Shown: positions 42,405-52,695 of the stretch, one piece after another
How the letters are laid out: each line of letters begins with the position of its first letter
Position numbering within the stretch: the first letter of the stretch is position 1
Translations under genes and position numbers: made by a program
DNA from: an uncultured Duncaniella sp.
GTDB taxonomy: Bacteria > Bacteroidota > Bacteroidia > Bacteroidales > Muribaculaceae
Reading direction: 5' to 3'
DNA length: 64,000 bases
NCBI GenBank assembly: GCA_910577335.1
Contig: CAJTMJ010000013.1
Coordinates: forward strand, 22,923 to 86,922
The notes under the pieces: model-generated
The model's input: only the letters and a program-made list of their open reading frames with translations
Database searches by the model: none
What the model was told of the DNA's origin: nothing

Positions 42405-44699
42405 TTATTCAATGGTTATCTTATCAAGCTGATAATCACTACCGGTGATCACAAGACCTCCGTTAGCCACAAGGTCGTCAATGACATTAGCTGTAAGCAC
42501 AACTTCAAGAGGACTTGCGGGATTGTCGTACTGTGAGGGTATCGGATCGGGAAGATTTGCCCATGCGTCACCGTGACGGAGCGAGAGACACCACCATTCA
42601 CCATCAGGCACTGTAGGAGTGGTATAAAGGCGGAGGATCTGACCGGGTTTCACTGTTGACCAGTCGTAACCACCCCATGCAAGGTCTTGGTTACCGCCCC
42701 AGCCTGTACAGATCCAGCCTGCGTTCCAAATCACTGTCTCAAGAGAATTTTCCCATTCAACATGCACCTTATTTATAACTGTGCCCTTGCCTTGGATTAC
42801 CATAGCGGTTTCCGACCAACCGTCGTTGGTGGTAAGGATACGGTTAAGGATATCGGCTGTAAGAACAAATTCAGCAGTGGTAGCGGTCAAAGCCGGTTCG
42901 AGCATCTCCATCTGTCCCCAGTTCGCATCGTTGATCTGAATCTGAGTTTCAGAATAGGGAGCGATGTGAAACACAAGTTTTGCACCTGCGGGAACACCGT
43001 CGAACGAGTTCTTATAGAGACGGAACGCACCACCGGCGTCTTCGCCAGCCCACTGTCCGAGGTCACGGATTTCAGAGAATATCACATTTTCGACGTGGGT
43101 TGCGGGGATAACAGCTATGTTATAAGTGATGGTACCGTTAGATGAAACGAGTGTGAATGTCGATGATTTACCGGCAGATTCAGGAACCTGAATAATCAAG
43201 CGGTCACCATTCAGGATATACTGTACGGAAGCACCGTTTACCTGCACACCTGTAAGCTTGTCAGCGTTGGCAATAACAACAGAGAAGGTTTCACCTGCGT
43301 TGATTTCAGCATCCTCAGCGGGAAGTTCGGTTGCGTAAGCACATTCGGGAGCGGTGAGTTCGAGAGCAGGAGCTTCTACAGTCTCACCATTGGTGAGTGT
43401 GAGAGTCACTGTATTAGAACCTGCCGAGAGAGTTGCGGGAACAATCACTGCAAACTCGGTAGCGGTAGGATTCTTCACTTCAACAGTAGTAGCACCACCG
43501 AAAGTGATAGAAGCGACATTCTGAAGGTTCTTACCTGATACCTTCACCTCAGCTGCAAGAGCTGCGGGAGAAGGATTATAAGCTATAGCATCAGGCTTGA
43601 TAGTAGCGATTGCAACTTCTACAGCTGCGCCGGAAGCAGTGTGGAGCACCACATTACCGCTCTGAGTACCTTCGGGAACCTTAACTGTAAGTTCGGTTGC
43701 CGACTGGGTTTCAGGCTTAACAGCATCAGCGACATTGGGGAAGGTCACTTCGGTAACCAGTTCCATATTTACACCCTTAAACTTGATCACATCACCAGCC
43801 CATACATCAGCGGCGGGTTCTGCAACAACCTCTTCGGGAACTGCAACACCAATAGTAGCGATTGCAACCTTGACACCTGACGCAGGGATCATGCAAACTG
43901 AACCGTTGGTAACATTAGCGGGAAGCACGAATGAGAGCTTATCATCGTTGACAGCAAACTCAACCTCATCACCGTTAGGCATCTCAACCTTGGTCACAAG
44001 GTCAATATCCTTAACAGTGAAGGTGACAGTCTCACCGGGTTTTGCACCTGAAAGGTCAACAACCTTTTCGACTGACGGGAGGACAATGGTAAGTTCTTCC
44101 TCTGAATAGATCCAGTTGGGAAGAGGTTCTGCGCCGTCGCTTATGATCACCTCTCCGGTCTGAGCCTCGGCAGGCACAACGAGGGTGATTTCGTAACGTG
44201 ACTGAGAAATGAAATCCTCCTGAGCCACTACTACATCTTCAGCAAATATAACCTCCTCGATGAGGTTAAGGTAATCACCCTTGAGAGCGAGTGTCTGACC
44301 GGGCTTAACAGTCATCGGGCTCATTTCGTCGAGCGAGATAGGCTCAGTGAATGTAAGCTCTGTGATAGACTTGATCTCACCCTTTGCGTGATGAAGCACA
44401 ACAAATCCCGGCTCAGCATTCTGAGGCACAGTGATGCGAATTTCCTCAGACGAAATAACCTTTATGTCGGTCACATCCCCCGATCCGGGAAGAGTGATTG
44501 AGGTAATCTGGTCCATGCCTGAGCCGAGGAAACGAAGTTCACCGCCACGGGCAACCGGGCGAGGTCCCCAAACATTCAGGTTGACACCACCCTTATATTG
44601 CTGGGTGTCGAAGTCGTCGTTATCACATGAAGTCAACGCCGGCAGCATCAACGCCATGCAAAGCGCGAGCAAACTTGTAAAGTTAAATATCTTTTTCAT
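42405..44699 (-). CDS. Surface glycan-binding protein with tandem TIG/IPT domains
   Basis: A 764-residue lipoprotein (lipobox PALTSC). Most of the protein is six or so tandem Ig-like TIG repeats (about 30-530), with recurring units such as ITSITLPGSGDV, SITFGGATTVEV, LIEEVIFAEDVV and VPEGTQSGNVVLHTASG. Two beta-sandwich modules end the protein (about 540-655 and 655-764). The last has WWCLSLRHGDAWANLPDPIP and DDLVANGGLVITGSDYQL. Exposed aromatic residues in these suggest glycan binding. It is the second accessory lipoprotein after SusCD, a SusE/F-like position, and likely reaches out from the outer membrane to grip mannan. Confidence 0.82.
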   Translation of the reverse strand: MKKIFNFTSLLALCMALMLPALTSCDNDDFDTQQYKGGVNLNVWGPRPVARGGELRFLGSGMDQITSITLPGSGDVTDIKVISSEEIRITVPQNAEPGFVVLHHAKGEIKSITELTFTEPISLDEMSPMTVKPGQTLALKGDYLNLIEEVIFAEDVVVAQEDFISQSRYEITLVVPAEAQTGEVIISDGAEPLPNWIYSEEELTIVLPSVEKVVDLSGAKPGETVTFTVKDIDLVTKVEMPNGDEVEFAVNDDKLSFVLPANVTNGSVCMIPASGVKVAIATIGVAVPEEVVAEPAADVWAGDVIKFKGVNMELVTEVTFPNVADAVKPETQSATELTVKVPEGTQSGNVVLHTASGAAVEVAIATIKPDAIAYNPSPAALAAEVKVSGKNLQNVASITFGGATTVEVKNPTATEFAVIVPATLSAGSNTVTLTLTNGETVEAPALELTAPECAYATELPAEDAEINAGETFSVVIANADKLTGVQVNGASVQYILNGDRLIIQVPESAGKSSTFTLVSSNGTITYNIAVIPATHVENVIFSEIRDLGQWAGEDAGGAFRLYKNSFDGVPAGAKLVFHIAPYSETQIQINDANWGQMEMLEPALTATTAEFVLTADILNRILTTNDGWSETAMVIQGKGTVINKVHVEWENSLETVIWNAGWICTGWGGNQDLAWGGYDWSTVKPGQILRLYTTPTVPDGEWWCLSLRHGDAWANLPDPIPSQYDNPASPLEVVLTANVIDDLVANGGLVITGSDYQLDKITIE

Positions 44700-44728
44700 T
44701 GTTTTAGCTATATTTTACCGGGTTGATA

Positions 44729-46048
44729 TTAGTTTTTTACCGCACGAATATTGTCTATCTTAAGCATAGGAGTACAGTCAACACCTTCCACGCCACCGTT
44801 CCAAAGGAATATCTGAAGGTTAGCGAAGTCAGCGGCACTTGAAAGGAACGAGCTTGCGCCTGAACCGTCAGGAGCATAAACGAAGTCCTTGATGGGGAGA
44901 GATACAGTGATCCATTTACCACTGGTGTGGTAAGCCGCTGTAGATGTCCACGGAGTCCAGAGGCCGCGGGCTGAAGTGCCTTGGAAATATGAGTTGTTAC
45001 ATCCTGCCACGGTGTTGCCGAAGATATCGGTTCCGGCATTACCCATGCTGACCTTATCGGTGCCTGAGAAGATTACCTGCATAGCACATGCCTGCCAAGC
45101 GGCTGCCTCAGGGATACAAAGTTCGAACTTAACGCTCATATTATTGTAGTCAGAGAAGTCAACGATGTCGAACAGACGCACACCTTCACGTGCGGGATAA
45201 TCGGTAGGAGTGTTCCAGCTACCAGCCCAATATTCGAATGAGAAGTTGTTGTCATCCCATGCATCCTTGCCGGCAAGTGTTGTAGCACCGTCACCGAGAC
45301 GCATGTAATTACCGCTGATACCTGTACCGTCGTTTTCAATGGGTGCATTGTGCCAGCCGTGGTTACCGAGACCGGTAAGACCGTCGAAGTCAAACATCAT
45401 GCCACGGGTATCCATGTAGTAGAATCCGCTCACACCGGCACCATAAATTGAAGTGACTGTCACAGGACCTTCCTCTGCGCCTTGGGGTACTTCCACTTCA
45501 AGAGCTTCCTGAGAAATCTTCTTGATGGTAGCAGGGATGTCGCCGAATGAAACAGTAAGGGGAACATTGGGATCGTCTGCGAAATATGCGCCGTTGATGG
45601 TAACGATTTCACCTGCATGAGCATATTCGCAAGTCATGTTATCGACACGGGGAGCGGGCACAGTCACACTGAAAGGATATTCCACCTCAGTGCCGTTGGA
45701 GGTGATGAAACGAGCGATGTTGCTCACCTCGCCGGGGATATTAGAGGGTATATCAACAATAATAGTGTGGCTGGTGACCATGGTGGGGTTCAATTTGGCT
45801 TTCTGGTCATTGAACCAGACCTGCTGCACATCGCCGAGGTTGTCGCCCACGAAAGCAAGGCGTGAACCGAGCGAAGCACTCACGATGAGTGAGTCCGCCT
45901 GATTAATGTTACATGTGCGGGCATATTTGATGACCGGGGTAGAACCCTTGTCCTTCTCCGCATCGGTATCGTCCGAGCACGATGCAAGTGTGAAGGCGGA
46001 AGCCATGGTTACCGCAGCCATGAATGTATATCTGAATATATTTTTCAT
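44729..46048 (-). CDS. SGBP-B-like surface glycan-binding lipoprotein
   Basis: A 439-residue lipoprotein (lipobox TLASC). Two Ig-like TIG domains (about 45-140, 145-220) precede a C-terminal binding domain (about 228-439) with many aromatic residues: GNHGWHNAPIEND, FSFEYWAGSWNTPTDYPARE, GLWTPWTSTAAYH and ANLQIFLWNGG. This architecture matches SGBP-B proteins of xyloglucan and mannan loci. It directly follows susD and would bring the polysaccharide to the SusCD pair. It has no catalytic motif. Confidence 0.87.
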   Translation of the reverse strand: MKNIFRYTFMAAVTMASAFTLASCSDDTDAEKDKGSTPVIKYARTCNINQADSLIVSASLGSRLAFVGDNLGDVQQVWFNDQKAKLNPTMVTSHTIIVDIPSNIPGEVSNIARFITSNGTEVEYPFSVTVPAPRVDNMTCEYAHAGEIVTINGAYFADDPNVPLTVSFGDIPATIKKISQEALEVEVPQGAEEGPVTVTSIYGAGVSGFYYMDTRGMMFDFDGLTGLGNHGWHNAPIENDGTGISGNYMRLGDGATTLAGKDAWDDNNFSFEYWAGSWNTPTDYPAREGVRLFDIVDFSDYNNMSVKFELCIPEAAAWQACAMQVIFSGTDKVSMGNAGTDIFGNTVAGCNNSYFQGTSARGLWTPWTSTAAYHTSGKWITVSLPIKDFVYAPDGSGASSFLSSAADFANLQIFLWNGGVEGVDCTPMLKIDNIRAVKN

Positions 46049-46083
46049 GATGATTCTTACTTAATGTTTTTACACTTTACAGT

Positions 46084-47787
46084 TTACTCGGCTGCACCAC
46101 CATAATAATCCACCGGAGCGCCTGAAAGAGCGGGTGAACTGCTGGATACTGCCGCAGGGATAGGTGCGGTAAACGCTGATTCGCTAATGATAATCTTGTC
46201 ATACTGGGCACCATCAGCTTTGCTATCCACGATTTTATAAATATCACGGTTATTCTCGTTTGACGAGTCGATGTTGGGATATTTCTCATAATCGGGAACG
46301 AGCATGGATGCACGGTTAAGATTAGTGCCATAGCCGCTGTTGAGCAATTCAAGAGCTGCTGCATTACCTTCACGGTAGCGGTAACGCTGAGTGTCAAACC
46401 ATGTCTGGCTCTCGAAAGCAAGCTCACGGCGACGTTCCTTAAGAAGCTCTACAAATGTAACTGAAGATGCTTCAGAGATACCTGCACGCTGACGAACCAT
46501 GTTGTAATACTTCATGGCTGTAGGGTCAGAGGTAGAATTATTGGTACCCATCTTAGCCTCAACGTATGTCAGATATACGTCAGCGAGACGCATGAGGTAG
46601 ATATTGTTTGCGGCATCCTGATTGATACCTACGTTTCCGTCACAGTCAGCCGACTTACCAATGATATACTTCTTGATGTGAGCAAGCATTTCGTTTCTGT
46701 CCTCAAGCACATCACCTGAAGGATCACGGCTTACATACTGATAGGTGTAACCGCCGCCTGCACGATTAAGCATGGGATAATAGTCACCGTTGGTCATGTA
46801 AGTCCACATGCGACGTTTGTCGTTGCGCTCATACATATTCTGAAGTGAAAGAGTCGGACCCTTGCCGGCACCCCAAGTCTGGTCAGCGATAACGCTTGAA
46901 CGGCTCCATGCCACATTGTGAGCATTACCGAACGAATAACCCTGAACGGCGCACTGGATAGCGAGAATTGACTCAGGACCATTGTTTGATTCAACGTCAA
47001 AGAGGGTTGAGAAATCGATATCGGTCAACGCTGTGGTATTCTCGATAACATAGAGAGCATCCTCGGCAGCCTTTGCATAGAGAGCGGCGCGGTCATAACC
47101 GTAGTCGGTATGAGCAGCCATAGTCACAGCAAGCTTTGCACGGAGAGCGCGGGCTTTACGCTTGTCAAGACGATAGGGGTCTGAGTCTGAATCGGGAAGA
47201 TTTTCAACAGCGAAGTCAAGATCCTCCATTGCGAAACGGTAGACACTTGCCTGAGTGTTGCGGGGAACGTCAAGGTTGCCGCCGGCAATCATCGCACTGT
47301 TATTTTCGATAACAGGAACATCATGCCATACCTCAGCCAACATGTAGTGGCAGTAACCGCGTAATGCGCGAGCTTCGCCCAATGCCTGATTCAAATCATC
47401 CTGAGTGATGGTACCGCCGCAGATAGGAGCGATATCGTTTATCACGGAGTTGGCGGTAAGGATCACATTGTAAAGACCTTTCCAACCTTCGTTGAGGTAA
47501 GGGTTAACAGCGGTGTAAGTACCGAAGTACCACTGACCTTCATCGGCGTATGTATAGAAGATATCACCGTTGATCATGTCCATCTTCCACTGGAAATTCA
47601 TGTGGAAGTTGCTCCATGTCTTTGATGCATAGAGAGCCATTGTGGTTGACCTCAAAGCCTCGGGAGAGGTGTAGAAGGTCTCCAGTACCGGTTTGTCTAT
47701 CGGGTCGATGGTAAGGAAGTCGTTACATGAAACGAGCGAGCCTCCGAGCACCATGGCAACCGCAGTGGTTTTGAATATATTTTTCAT
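46084..47787 (-). CDS. SusD/RagB-family glycan-binding lipoprotein
   Basis: A 567-residue SusD homologue with a lipoprotein signal (GGSLVSC). It has the SusD N-terminal stretch DFLTIDPIDKPVLETFYTSP, the TPR-like ALGEARALRGYCHYMLAEVW, and the C-terminal block ELAFESQTWFDTQRYR. SusD forms a lid on SusC and is required for glycan uptake. It lies 24 bp downstream of susC. Confidence 0.95.
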   Translation of the reverse strand: MKNIFKTTAVAMVLGGSLVSCNDFLTIDPIDKPVLETFYTSPEALRSTTMALYASKTWSNFHMNFQWKMDMINGDIFYTYADEGQWYFGTYTAVNPYLNEGWKGLYNVILTANSVINDIAPICGGTITQDDLNQALGEARALRGYCHYMLAEVWHDVPVIENNSAMIAGGNLDVPRNTQASVYRFAMEDLDFAVENLPDSDSDPYRLDKRKARALRAKLAVTMAAHTDYGYDRAALYAKAAEDALYVIENTTALTDIDFSTLFDVESNNGPESILAIQCAVQGYSFGNAHNVAWSRSSVIADQTWGAGKGPTLSLQNMYERNDKRRMWTYMTNGDYYPMLNRAGGGYTYQYVSRDPSGDVLEDRNEMLAHIKKYIIGKSADCDGNVGINQDAANNIYLMRLADVYLTYVEAKMGTNNSTSDPTAMKYYNMVRQRAGISEASSVTFVELLKERRRELAFESQTWFDTQRYRYREGNAAALELLNSGYGTNLNRASMLVPDYEKYPNIDSSNENNRDIYKIVDSKADGAQYDKIIISESAFTAPIPAAVSSSSPALSGAPVDYYGGAAE

Positions 47788-47811
47788 TTTCTGTGTCTGT
47801 GGAATATGTTA

Positions 47812-50800
47812 TTAGAAAGAGAGGTTAAGACCGAGCGTATAAGTGCGCGGAGTCGGATAACGACCACGGTCGATGTTCTGAAGCAATGAGCTTTGGTTGA
47901 AAGCACCGATTTCAGGATCATATCCGCTATATTTGGTGAATGTGTAAACGTTCTGTACATTCACATAGAGCTTGGCATTCTGTATGTAAGCTTTCTTCGC
48001 CCATTTTGAGGGGAGATTATAGCTGAGTGAGATGTTCTGAATACGGAGATAAGTGGCATCTTCAATCCAACGGTCGCTCATGCGCTGGTTACCGTTTGAG
48101 TCAAGGTTGGAAAAGCGAGGTATGCCGTTATGACCGGGTGCAAGCTGGAGATTTGAGATATCGTCACCGCCGTTGGGGTCAATTTTCACTGCCTGTGCGC
48201 GGTCGAGCACACTTACTGCCTGGCTGTCCCATATAGAGCTAAGACCTTCGGTACGATAACGTGCCCAGTTGAGGATATCGCCGCCTACCTGACCGGTAAG
48301 ACCGATATTGAGTTCGAAATCTTTATAAGTAAATGTGTTGGTGAAACCGAAAGTGAAGTCAGGGTTGGGGTCACCGATAACCTTCTGGTCAGCTTCGTCG
48401 ATAACACCGTCGCCATTCTGGTCAACAAACTTCAAGTCACCGATCCATGCGCCTGACACCTTGTCGATTTTGTTGGCGTAAGGAGTAGAACCACCTGTCT
48501 GAGTGGCATGGCCTACGATGTCAGCCTCGTTGTGGAACAGACCTTCAGTCTCGTAGCCATAGAACACACCCATAGGCTGACCTACTGCAAACATTGATAC
48601 GGTCTGGAATGGAGCATACCAGTCAACATTACCGTAGATACGCTGTGAGTCATCATTGAGAGCCACAATCTTGTTGCGGTTGTGAGAAAGTGTGATAGCT
48701 GCGTTCCAACGGAAATCCTTGGTGATTACGGGACGGGCGTTGATCTGAAGATCGACACCGATGTTACGGGTCTTACCGATATTCGCCCAAGGGTTATTGA
48801 TGGTCTGCCAGTCGCTTGAACCGATATGCGAGGGTGTGAACACCTGCATCAAGAGGTCCTGAGTCTGCTTGTGGTAAGCATCGAAAGTGATTTCAAGACG
48901 ATTGTTGAATGCTGCGAAGTCAATACCGGCGTTCCATTGCTCTGATGCCTCCCACTTAAGGTCGGGGTTAGAGAGGTTAGAGGGTATGTAAGCAGTTCCG
49001 CCCGGTGTAAGCATCGACTGAAGAGCCGAACCGTAGAGATAAGTACCGATGTTGGAGTTACCTACCTTACCGTAACCGAGACGTACTTTCAAGTTGTCGA
49101 GCCAAGTAACATCCTCAAGGAATTTTTCCTGCTGTGCGCGCCATGCGAGAGCCACTGACGGGAAAGTACCCCACTTGTTGTTTGAGCCGAATTTGCTTGA
49201 ACCGTCACGACGAACTGTCGCAGTCAAGAGATAACGGTTGTCGAAACCGTAGTTGAGTCGGGCAAATACTGATGCTGATGAATTTGAATCAGCCCAACCT
49301 GTATTTGACACGAATGTACCATCCTCACCCATGATGTGGATGTTGTCAGAAGAGAAATTCTGTTTGATGATGGTAGTACCGTTCCAAGAACCCTTTGAAG
49401 CCTCGAAACCTGCCATCACAGTCACATCGTGCTTGTCAAGGAATTTCTGATTATAGGTGATATAGTCTTTCTGCATCCAGAAGAAATTGTGTTCCTCACG
49501 TTGCATCATCTGGTTCACGTCGTTGGAAACAAGACCGAACTTATAGGTCGGGATAAAAGACTTATTCTGGTTCTGAGAAGCGTCGAAAGCATATTCAGCA
49601 CGGAATGTGAAATGCTTAAGGAAATCAGCGCTTACGTAGAAGTTACCGTTGACCTTCTGACGAAGGAGGGTATTGTTGGTCATAAGAGCGAGAGCGACAG
49701 GGTTCCAAGTAGAAGCACCGTTCACGGTGTTAGGACCAGCCCAGTTGCCTTCGAAGTCACGCACGGGGACTGAGGGCATCATTGTCATAGCCTGCATGAT
49801 AACACCATCGGAACCGTCATTACGGGTGATGGTTTCATCAGTGCGGGTATAAGCGAGAGCACCACCGACTTTAAGCCAGCTTGTGAAATTGTTGTCGATA
49901 TTGAAACGAGTGTTGAAACGGGTGAAGTCAGAACCGATAATGGTACCTTCCTGCTTCATCCAACCACCGCTCATAGCATAAACGGTCTTTTCGTTACCGC
50001 CGGTCATGCTCAACTGATGGTTCTGCATGAAGGCTGTGCGGAAAATTTCGTCCTGCCAGTCAGTACCTTTGCCGAGAAGTGAAATGTCACTGTAAGTATC
50101 ATCAAAGTTACCGCTGTTGAGCACACCGTCGGCAAGAAGCTGCTGCTGATAGAGAGCGTATTCACGGAGATCCATCATATCAAGCTTCTTAGCGACTTGC
50201 TGCCAAGCCACATATCCGTCGTATGTGATGTTTGAACGACCGGCTGAACCGCGGCGGGTGGTCACGAGCACAACACCGTTTGCACCGGCAGCACCGTAGA
50301 TGGCACAGGCAGATGCGTCCTTGAGCACGTCAATGCTCACGATGTCCGACGGAGCGATTGCTGCAAGGGGGTTAACGGTAGTCTGACCGTTTGAACCGCC
50401 CATCCAGTCGAAGCCCTGAACGCTGTTTGAGCCGCTCATAGGCACACCGTCAATCACATAAAGAGGTTCATTGGAAGAGTTAAGTGAGCTTGCACCACGG
50501 ATGCGCACTGAAGTCGCACCGCCGGGAGCTCCTGAGTTTTGAGTCACCTGTACACCTGCCACTTTACCTTGGAGCATCTGGTCAGCATTGGTGACTATTG
50601 TCTGTTTCATCTGATCTTCGGAAATGGAAGCGACCGAACCTGTAATGTCCGATTTACGCTGGGTACCGTAGCCGACCACCACAACCTCGTCGAGGATCTC
50701 TGAATTTTCCTCAAGGGTCACGGTGAGGTCTGTGCGACCTGCCAAGGGGACTTCTTGAGTCTTCATTCCTACATAAGATACTACGAGAGTTGCATTGGCA

Positions 50801-51009
50801 GACTTCACTGTGAGGGTGAAGTTACCGTCAAAGTCCGTTGCCGTACCGTTGGCGGTATTGCCCTTCTCTTGCACTGTCGCGCCGATAAGCGGTTCGCCCG
50901 ACTTATCCTGCACCACACCTTTCACGGTAGTCTGAGCGACCGCTGTGAGCATAAAGCTCAATAGAAACGCAGTCATCAGACCCCTAAGGTCAAAAATTTT
51001 ACTTTTCAT
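47812..51009 (-). CDS. SusC/RagA-family TonB-linked outer membrane transporter
   Basis: A 1065-residue SusC-type beta-barrel with a cleaved signal peptide (1-25). After it come a carboxypeptidase-D-like N-terminal domain (VKGVVQDKSGEPLIGATVQE, VVSYVGMKTQEVPL), a TonB-box-like DEVVVVGYGTQRKSDITGSV, the plug (GVQVTQNSGAPGGATSVRIR) and a long barrel ending in YTLGLNLSF with a terminal Phe, as needed for BAM assembly. It imports the mannan oligosaccharides bound by SusD. A promoter lies 108 bp upstream. Confidence 0.96.
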   Translation of the reverse strand: MKSKIFDLRGLMTAFLLSFMLTAVAQTTVKGVVQDKSGEPLIGATVQEKGNTANGTATDFDGNFTLTVKSANATLVVSYVGMKTQEVPLAGRTDLTVTLEENSEILDEVVVVGYGTQRKSDITGSVASISEDQMKQTIVTNADQMLQGKVAGVQVTQNSGAPGGATSVRIRGASSLNSSNEPLYVIDGVPMSGSNSVQGFDWMGGSNGQTTVNPLAAIAPSDIVSIDVLKDASACAIYGAAGANGVVLVTTRRGSAGRSNITYDGYVAWQQVAKKLDMMDLREYALYQQQLLADGVLNSGNFDDTYSDISLLGKGTDWQDEIFRTAFMQNHQLSMTGGNEKTVYAMSGGWMKQEGTIIGSDFTRFNTRFNIDNNFTSWLKVGGALAYTRTDETITRNDGSDGVIMQAMTMMPSVPVRDFEGNWAGPNTVNGASTWNPVALALMTNNTLLRQKVNGNFYVSADFLKHFTFRAEYAFDASQNQNKSFIPTYKFGLVSNDVNQMMQREEHNFFWMQKDYITYNQKFLDKHDVTVMAGFEASKGSWNGTTIIKQNFSSDNIHIMGEDGTFVSNTGWADSNSSASVFARLNYGFDNRYLLTATVRRDGSSKFGSNNKWGTFPSVALAWRAQQEKFLEDVTWLDNLKVRLGYGKVGNSNIGTYLYGSALQSMLTPGGTAYIPSNLSNPDLKWEASEQWNAGIDFAAFNNRLEITFDAYHKQTQDLLMQVFTPSHIGSSDWQTINNPWANIGKTRNIGVDLQINARPVITKDFRWNAAITLSHNRNKIVALNDDSQRIYGNVDWYAPFQTVSMFAVGQPMGVFYGYETEGLFHNEADIVGHATQTGGSTPYANKIDKVSGAWIGDLKFVDQNGDGVIDEADQKVIGDPNPDFTFGFTNTFTYKDFELNIGLTGQVGGDILNWARYRTEGLSSIWDSQAVSVLDRAQAVKIDPNGGDDISNLQLAPGHNGIPRFSNLDSNGNQRMSDRWIEDATYLRIQNISLSYNLPSKWAKKAYIQNAKLYVNVQNVYTFTKYSGYDPEIGAFNQSSLLQNIDRGRYPTPRTYTLGLNLSF

Positions 51010-51116
51010 TATTGCAATTTTAAGGTAATAGATATTTTTTCTTATTCACGTTAATTATAGGTATTAATATATCGGGTTATTGTATTCACAGAGTTTTCAG
51101 GGTTAGTAAGATACCG

Positions 51117-51124
51117 CAAAATTA
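51117..51124 (-). promoter_or_regulatory. -7 promoter element of susC
   Basis: Minus-strand TAATTTTG (51124 to 51117) is an exact TAnnTTTG, about 108 bp upstream of the susC start. No clear -33 motif was found, which fits a promoter that needs an activator. Confidence 0.6.
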
Positions 51125-51132
51125 ACGCAATG

Positions 51133-51201
51133 TCTTGACTTTATATGGTACTTTTTTATCCCCTAATAATACTATTTTGCAAAGAGCAAAAAAAGTCAAG
51201 A
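51133..51201. promoter_or_regulatory. Paired TCTTGACTTT sites upstream of the susC promoter
   Basis: TCTTGACTTT (51133-51142) and its exact inverse AAAGTCAAGA (51192-51201) lie just upstream of the susC -7 element, with their centres 59 bp apart. They could be binding sites for the AraC-type regulator. The rest of the 350-bp gap (51010-51359) is AT-rich with nothing else clear. Confidence 0.45.
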
Positions 51202-51359
51202 ATATGTCACTTTTGTATCATTACGACATGGCTATACTTACCCTACAGAATGATTTTCAGCAGGATTACTAATATGAGCAGTTGATATATTATATCACAG
51301 ATTATAAAACAGGATAGGTTTAATTATCTATTGCATATATGTAAATAGCCGGTGAAAGG

Positions 51360-52673
51360 TTATCTTTTCCTTTTTGTCATCTCCTTTATTAGAGCGATAG
51401 TGGTGCTGTCGGATGCGAACACGGAGTTTAAGCCTTGTGCCTCCTGTGCGGGATCGCCAGTATAATCATCGCCCGGCTGCCAAGTGGCATGAGCGGGATT
51501 GGCAAGACCACCCCAGCCCCAGAAGTTAACACCGGCAAGTTTTCCACCATTCACCACTTCGGTGAACACATGGCGATAATAGCCGTCACGGGCAGTGACC
51601 GGTGTTCCCTTGGCTATCTCCATGTTGTCGCGCGGATAGCCGAACTCCTCAAGCACGATAGGTTTCGAAAATCCATTTTCGGAACTCTTTAATGCATCGG
51701 AAAGCGAGGCATAGTGTGCATTTATATAATCGGTAGTGTTTTTGCAAGCAACACTAAGACTGTCAACCGTTGTTTTTTCATTCACCCAGCTCCAGTTATA
51801 GGGCCATATATGTATGGTGGCATAATCCACTTCCGGATAGGAATGAATTTTGGTCCAAAGGTCCATGTCATTCTCACATCCCCATGAGCCTTCGCTTCCT
51901 ACCGACACAAGGTGATTGGGGTCTACCGACTTTATCAACTTAGCAGTCTCACCTATCCACCGAGCAAACGGCTCTTTGCTCTCCTCGGCAAATGCGCGAG
52001 GCTCATTGGCAATTTGCCATGCCATGATGGCGGGTGATTCCGAATAAGGCTTACCTGTGATGGAATTGACACGTCCAACTATATTCCTGACATGATTGGC
52101 AGCCAGAGCTTTTGCAGAGTCATTGCGCACGAAGTTTGAAGCATACTCCATGTAGGCGGGATAACCCGCATCTGCCGGATTGACTGCCTTCCCTGCTCCC
52201 GCCCATTCAAGATAGGTGGAAAAGCCGCCGCTCCATTCCCACGCATTGTTAAGATAGATCACCGCCTTCATGCCACGCTTTTCAAGGTCGGCAAGGAGAT
52301 AGTCAAGACCTTGCAGGAGTGTGTCGGAATAGACTCCCGGCGATTTCTGCAATGTCGGTGAGATATGCGACGCAAGTCCCTCTTCACCGTCGCCACCTGC
52401 CAGCACTCGGAGATTATTTATCCCTATGCTCTGCAAAGTGTCGAGTTCCTTAGCAAGGCGCTCACGGTCGCCGCCCCTACCCTCCGATGCAAGTATTGAG
52501 CCATACCAGAAGTTGGTACCCACATATCTATAAATGGTATCACCAATATAAAATTCTCCATCACGCACAGTGACGTAGGGAGACGCTTCAGCGGTATCTT
52601 CCTTTTGTCCTGAACAGGCACCGGTGGCTACGGCTGCTGCAAACAACACGGGCATTAAAAATTTATTATGCAT
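51360..52673 (-). CDS. GH5_7-like endo-beta-1,4-mannanase lipoprotein
   Basis: A 437-residue lipoprotein (lipobox ATGAC). The GH5 TIM barrel has the N-terminal YVGTNFWYGSILASEGRGGD, the acid/base Glu224 in AWQIANEPRAF, and a nucleophile Glu in VLEEFGYPRD (Glu343). The sequence resembles the GH5_7 mannanase subfamily (NNAWEWSGGFSTYLEWAG). It likely cuts mannan outside the cell or in the periplasm. It sits 350 bp upstream of susC in the minus direction, so it may belong to a separate upper transcript with the esterase. Confidence 0.9.
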   Translation of the reverse strand: MHNKFLMPVLFAAAVATGACSGQKEDTAEASPYVTVRDGEFYIGDTIYRYVGTNFWYGSILASEGRGGDRERLAKELDTLQSIGINNLRVLAGGDGEEGLASHISPTLQKSPGVYSDTLLQGLDYLLADLEKRGMKAVIYLNNAWEWSGGFSTYLEWAGAGKAVNPADAGYPAYMEYASNFVRNDSAKALAANHVRNIVGRVNSITGKPYSESPAIMAWQIANEPRAFAEESKEPFARWIGETAKLIKSVDPNHLVSVGSEGSWGCENDMDLWTKIHSYPEVDYATIHIWPYNWSWVNEKTTVDSLSVACKNTTDYINAHYASLSDALKSSENGFSKPIVLEEFGYPRDNMEIAKGTPVTARDGYYRHVFTEVVNGGKLAGVNFWGWGGLANPAHATWQPGDDYTGDPAQEAQGLNSVFASDSTTIALIKEMTKRKR

Positions 52674-52695
52674 AATAATATATGTATATCTTTAC

